Of a stretch of DNA of 64,000 nucleotides, positions 61,084 through 64,000 are shown piece by piece. The first letter of the stretch is position 1; the number at the start of each line of letters is the position of its first letter. A program made the translations under genes and the position numbers. The stretch is from Paenibacillus sp. S150 (lineage in GTDB: Bacteria > Bacillota > Bacilli > Paenibacillales > Paenibacillaceae), in contig NZ_JACBYI010000003.1 in NCBI RefSeq assembly GCF_019352175.1, positions 124,001-188,000 on the forward strand, written 5' to 3'. The notes under the pieces are model-generated. The model ran no database searches and had not been told where the DNA came from. It worked only from the letters and a program-made list of their open reading frames with translations.

Positions 61084-63651
61084 TTATTCTTTCTCTTTCT
61101 GAGTGACCGGCAGCGCCTCATAGGACAGGGAGTAAGACTGGTGGCCCAGCTCAATCCGCTCACCCTGGAACTCGTCATACAGTGTTATTTTGTAGGTGCC
61201 GCCGCCAAGCTGCTTGTAGAGACTTCTGCTGATGGCCGTCGAGTAGGTATTATTGTCCCCTTCAGTAAGATCGGTGCCGAGCGTCAGCGATTTCTCCTGC
61301 GATTGCCCAAACGGATCTGTGATTTTTACAATGAGCTTATGGCTCAGCGCTTCCGTATCATAGGTGCGGTCCTGCATCAGATTGTAATTCAGCACGATGC
61401 TGATGGTGTCATTGCCTTCTGTAATCTTGCCGTCGGAGCTGAGGACCGTCAGGACATACGGATATAGAGAGATTCCGGACAAATCCTGTGCCGGTGTGAC
61501 ACTTTGCGGCGCGAGCTGAAGTGACGCAACATTGATAAATCCTGTGGCTTCCTCCCCGGCTGCACTAAGCCTGCTGCCGATGATTCCCGGTCCCAGATAC
61601 AGCGAGATATCCGCCGTTGCCACTGTCTTTGGAATTTTGGCCCAGAAGGTAACAAGCTGCTTCCCTCCCGGCGCTGCCGGACTGGCGGACTGTGCAGGCT
61701 CCGCTTCGTAGAACTGGCCGCCGGTCGTCTTATAATAGGCCTGCAGGCGGGCAAGCGAGCTTTGTCTTTTCTCCTCATTGCTTACCAGCAGCTCTGTGTA
61801 GACAATTTTATAATTTCCATTGCCGGAATAGACGGTGGTTCTGCTCTCCTGGACCTTGGCGTTTTTGCCTTTGCCTGCAACCGTGTAGCTCCCTCCGCGT
61901 TCGATTGCCGGAATATCATTGAAGGCACTGCTCGTGCTGAGCGCAAGAAAAGGCAGCTTCTCTTCGTTCGCTGTTGTATACATGCTGATGTTCAGCGCAT
62001 CGAAGCTTTCGGCATAAGGAATTTTGGCAAGAATATAGATTTCTGCGGTTTTACCGGGTGCCAGCTCGGCGGATTCCTTATCCATCAGCAGCTCCGTGGA
62101 AGAGGTTACGTCCAGATTATCCATCTTCAGCGCGCCCTTCAGCTCCGGCAGGGACAGCGTGACATTCTGGGTGTTCGTCAGGTTGACTTTGGCAACAACA
62201 ATATCGTCGTCCTTCCACGGATAGCGCTGTATCGATTGCAGGCTGTAAGAGAAGGCTCCGTAAGGGGTAGTAGTTCTATATTCCTGCCCTTTCTGGATAT
62301 CTGCCCGAAGGGTATACGGGATTGTAAAATAGGCTATTGGAAAAGTCAGCTTGGCCGCAGCGGTTTCGGCGCCGGCTGCGCCAGTGCTGCCTGAAGCCTG
62401 CTCCCCGGCCTGTCCCACCGCTTCGATCATTTGCAGCTGCAAGGTGTTCTGCTCGACCTCAAGCGGCACCTGGGCGGTAAGCGGAATCACTTTAACCTCC
62501 AGCGGCCGCAGCGTAATCCCGTTCAGTGCTTTGGCACTCACCGGGAAAGCGGTCCCTTTTGCCGATTTGACAGCAAGCTCATAGGCAGGCAGGGTAACCG
62601 CTTTGTTTCCGGTATTTTTCAGTTCAAGCTGAAAAGACCAGGCCGCCGATGCCTTATCGGCATAGACCGAGGCATTGCCGAGTTTGGTTTCTATGGCGTT
62701 GCCGTCCAGCATAATTTTCTTAACAGCACCATTGCCTACAACCAGATTGGGGCTTGTCGCTGCCGGAAGCCTAAAGGAGGCTCCGGGAAGCTCCAGCTTC
62801 AGGGTTTCATCCATCTGCGTGAACTGCAGCTTCATGTTCGCGGTGTTGAGATAGGCCGGAATTTCCGCCAGGTAGTAAATGCTCTTTTTTTCCTGCGGCT
62901 GAATTTTGTAGCCGGCCTCAGTACTGCCCAGCGCCAGTTCAAAGACGGTTCCGCTGGCCGAGACCAGGTAAGCCGTGTAACCGGGATCAGAGAGCACCTT
63001 GCTGCCTTTGTTGGTCAGGCTTAATCCTGCCTTGGCATACACCTTTCCGCCGTATTTGAATATCTGCAGGGATTCCGCCGCCGCTGTGACGGGAATGTCA
63101 TTCATTGCCGTGTCCAGGGCTTTGCCGCTTGCCACTGTGTTTGAATAATTTGCCGGAAGCGCAAAGGTGCCTGCCTGCCGCAGATACCCTTTGGCCTTGG
63201 GGTCCCAGACATGCATCGCAATCTTCACGCCTTGAAGCGACTTGGTCTGCCCGATATTGACGTAGTACGTCACCCGCAGGCTTGCTCTGGCTCCTACCTT
63301 CTTCTTCAGCGCATCTGCCGTTACGGGAGTGCCTGGAATGACTGAACCTCCCGGTGTGACCACGCGTGAGAAATAGTGCAGCAGATTAGCGCTGGCGGAG
63401 CCTGCATTGGCATAATTCAGAGTGTAGGCCAGAATGTTCCCGCCCGTTTGTGTCCATATATTCACATTCTCGACAGTTGCCGTAACTCCGGCCCCCATTT
63501 GCACAGGCTTAACTTTGGCAGCCGCGGCAGCCGCGGCATTTGTGGTGCTTGCCGCTGCCTGTACCGTTCCGGGTGCCAAACCTCCAGCCAGTTGCCCAAT
63601 AACAAAAGTGCTGATGAGCAGCGCCGCATATGTATTTTTATAGCTTCTCAT
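61084..63651 (-). CDS. Large exported beta-rich protein of unknown function
   Basis: An 855-residue protein with a signal peptide (about residues 1-33, ending VQAAAS), no lipobox and no LPXTG. The mature chain appears as repeated immunoglobulin-like beta-sandwich segments of 110-150 residues (for example TATVENVNIWTQTGGNILAY; RVTYYVNIGQTKSLQGVKIA; VKIALHV-like). No enzyme motif was recognised. It heads a four-gene operon with a MacB-type ATPase, permease and adaptor, 37 nt from the ATPase start, so it may be the substrate, a sensor or a surface partner of that exporter. Related unnamed proteins are common beside such exporters in Paenibacillus by my recollection, which I cannot check here. 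Confidence 0.75.
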   Translation of the reverse strand: MRSYKNTYAALLISTFVIGQLAGGLAPGTVQAAASTTNAAAAAAAKVKPVQMGAGVTATVENVNIWTQTGGNILAYTLNYANAGSASANLLHYFSRVVTPGGSVIPGTPVTADALKKKVGARASLRVTYYVNIGQTKSLQGVKIAMHVWDPKAKGYLRQAGTFALPANYSNTVASGKALDTAMNDIPVTAAAESLQIFKYGGKVYAKAGLSLTNKGSKVLSDPGYTAYLVSASGTVFELALGSTEAGYKIQPQEKKSIYYLAEIPAYLNTANMKLQFTQMDETLKLELPGASFRLPAATSPNLVVGNGAVKKIMLDGNAIETKLGNASVYADKASAAWSFQLELKNTGNKAVTLPAYELAVKSAKGTAFPVSAKALNGITLRPLEVKVIPLTAQVPLEVEQNTLQLQMIEAVGQAGEQASGSTGAAGAETAAAKLTFPIAYFTIPYTLRADIQKGQEYRTTTPYGAFSYSLQSIQRYPWKDDDIVVAKVNLTNTQNVTLSLPELKGALKMDNLDVTSSTELLMDKESAELAPGKTAEIYILAKIPYAESFDALNISMYTTANEEKLPFLALSTSSAFNDIPAIERGGSYTVAGKGKNAKVQESRTTVYSGNGNYKIVYTELLVSNEEKRQSSLARLQAYYKTTGGQFYEAEPAQSASPAAPGGKQLVTFWAKIPKTVATADISLYLGPGIIGSRLSAAGEEATGFINVASLQLAPQSVTPAQDLSGISLYPYVLTVLSSDGKITEGNDTISIVLNYNLMQDRTYDTEALSHKLIVKITDPFGQSQEKSLTLGTDLTEGDNNTYSTAISRSLYKQLGGGTYKITLYDEFQGERIELGHQSYSLSYEALPVTQKEKE

Positions 63652-63765
63652 TGTTTCCCCCCAGGTAATTTTGCTAGAATTATTATAGTTGCACCAAGAC
63701 TGGGATGTGTATCCAAACTGTAACTCTTGGCAGGTTGTTGTAACCTATTTGTTATATAAGCCTGT

Positions 63766-64000
63766 TCAGGAGCTAAAAGCCCTCCGGTACTGGCTCGGCG
63801 GCATGCCCTCCGTTTGTTTGAAGACCTTGATGAAATAGCTGGACTGCCGGAAGCCCGTCTCCAATGCGATTTGCGAGACGGAAAGCGCGGTGGAGACCAG
63901 CAGCAGCTTCGCTCTGGCAAGCCGGCAGTCTGTTAAGTAACGGTTCGGGGTCTTGCCCATAACCGTGCGGAACAGGCGCAGAAAGTGATAGCTGCTGTAG
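63766..64000 (-). CDS. AraC-family regulator, C-terminal part (runs off the window)
   Basis: The last 77 codons of an AraC-type DNA-binding domain: YSSYHFLRLFRTVMGKTPNR, YLTDCRLARAKLLL, ALSVSQIALETGFRQSSYFI, KVFKQTEGMPPSQYRRAF. The N-terminal sensor lies beyond the right edge. It reads towards the exporter operon and may control it. Confidence 0.85.
   Translation of the reverse strand, partial: YSSYHFLRLFRTVMGKTPNRYLTDCRLARAKLLLVSTALSVSQIALETGFRQSSYFIKVFKQTEGMPPSQYRRAFSS

Overview
The window looks like a chromosomal segment of a Paenibacillus or close Paenibacillaceae relative. The evidence is Gram-positive style ribosome binding sites (AAGGAGG-like, with frequent TTG and GTG starts), lipoprotein solute-binding proteins paired with LplB/YtcP-type sugar permeases and no local ATPase, a YesM/YesN-like two-component pair, many Gfo/Idh/MocA oxidoreductases, and secreted carbohydrases (GH64 beta-1,3-glucanase, multidomain GH26 mannanase, cyclodextrin glucanotransferase). 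No rRNA, tRNA or CRISPR array was seen.

Layout. 6-2122: secreted GH64 glucanase and MsrA. 2310-8407: a sugar-oxidoreductase operon (Gfo/Idh, Gfo/Idh, xylose-isomerase-like TIM barrel, Gfo/Idh) on the minus strand, divergent from an AraC regulator and an SDR dehydrogenase. 8429-10740: a decayed YeiH-family transporter gene split by a 1.1-kb non-coding repeat insertion. 10813-21058: a mannan-utilisation locus reading leftwards (GH26 mannanase, two permeases, binding lipoprotein, response regulator, histidine kinase). 21240-22930: a broken BNR/GH74-like gene next to a second long repeat. 22931-29644: SEC-C protein, membrane metallophosphoesterase, a third long-repeat region, hemerythrin, and a NADAR plus NrtR-like Nudix pair. 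30157-32301: CGTase with its own promoter/operator and terminator. 33005-50527: a leftward co-directional cluster of 15 genes that takes up an unknown saccharide or sugar acid through an ABC transporter and processes it by MDR, Gfo/Idh and SDR dehydrogenases, an amidohydrolase (possible lactonase), an IlvD/Edd dehydratase, and DapA-like and RraA-like enzymes that may be aldolases; it also contains a GT4 glycosyltransferase and a 630-residue cytoplasmic beta-propeller. 50528-53713: a fourth long repeat and a GntR regulator fused to a solute-binding-protein fold. 53774-64000: cation-efflux protein, a large palindrome, a PQQ-propeller remnant, ferritin, a GH3/NagZ lipoprotein, and a MacAB-like export operon headed by an 855-residue exported protein, with the 3' part of an AraC gene at the edge.

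The least-explained feature is a family of dispersed non-coding elements. Four long copies (0.5-1.05 kb) have palindromic ends and contain an internal array of a 24-bp motif. Twelve short (about 100 bp) double-hairpin copies are scattered between genes. One composite splits a gene, and two short copies supply the last codons and stop of neighbouring genes. The reason they spread and what the motif array binds cannot be decided from this sequence alone.
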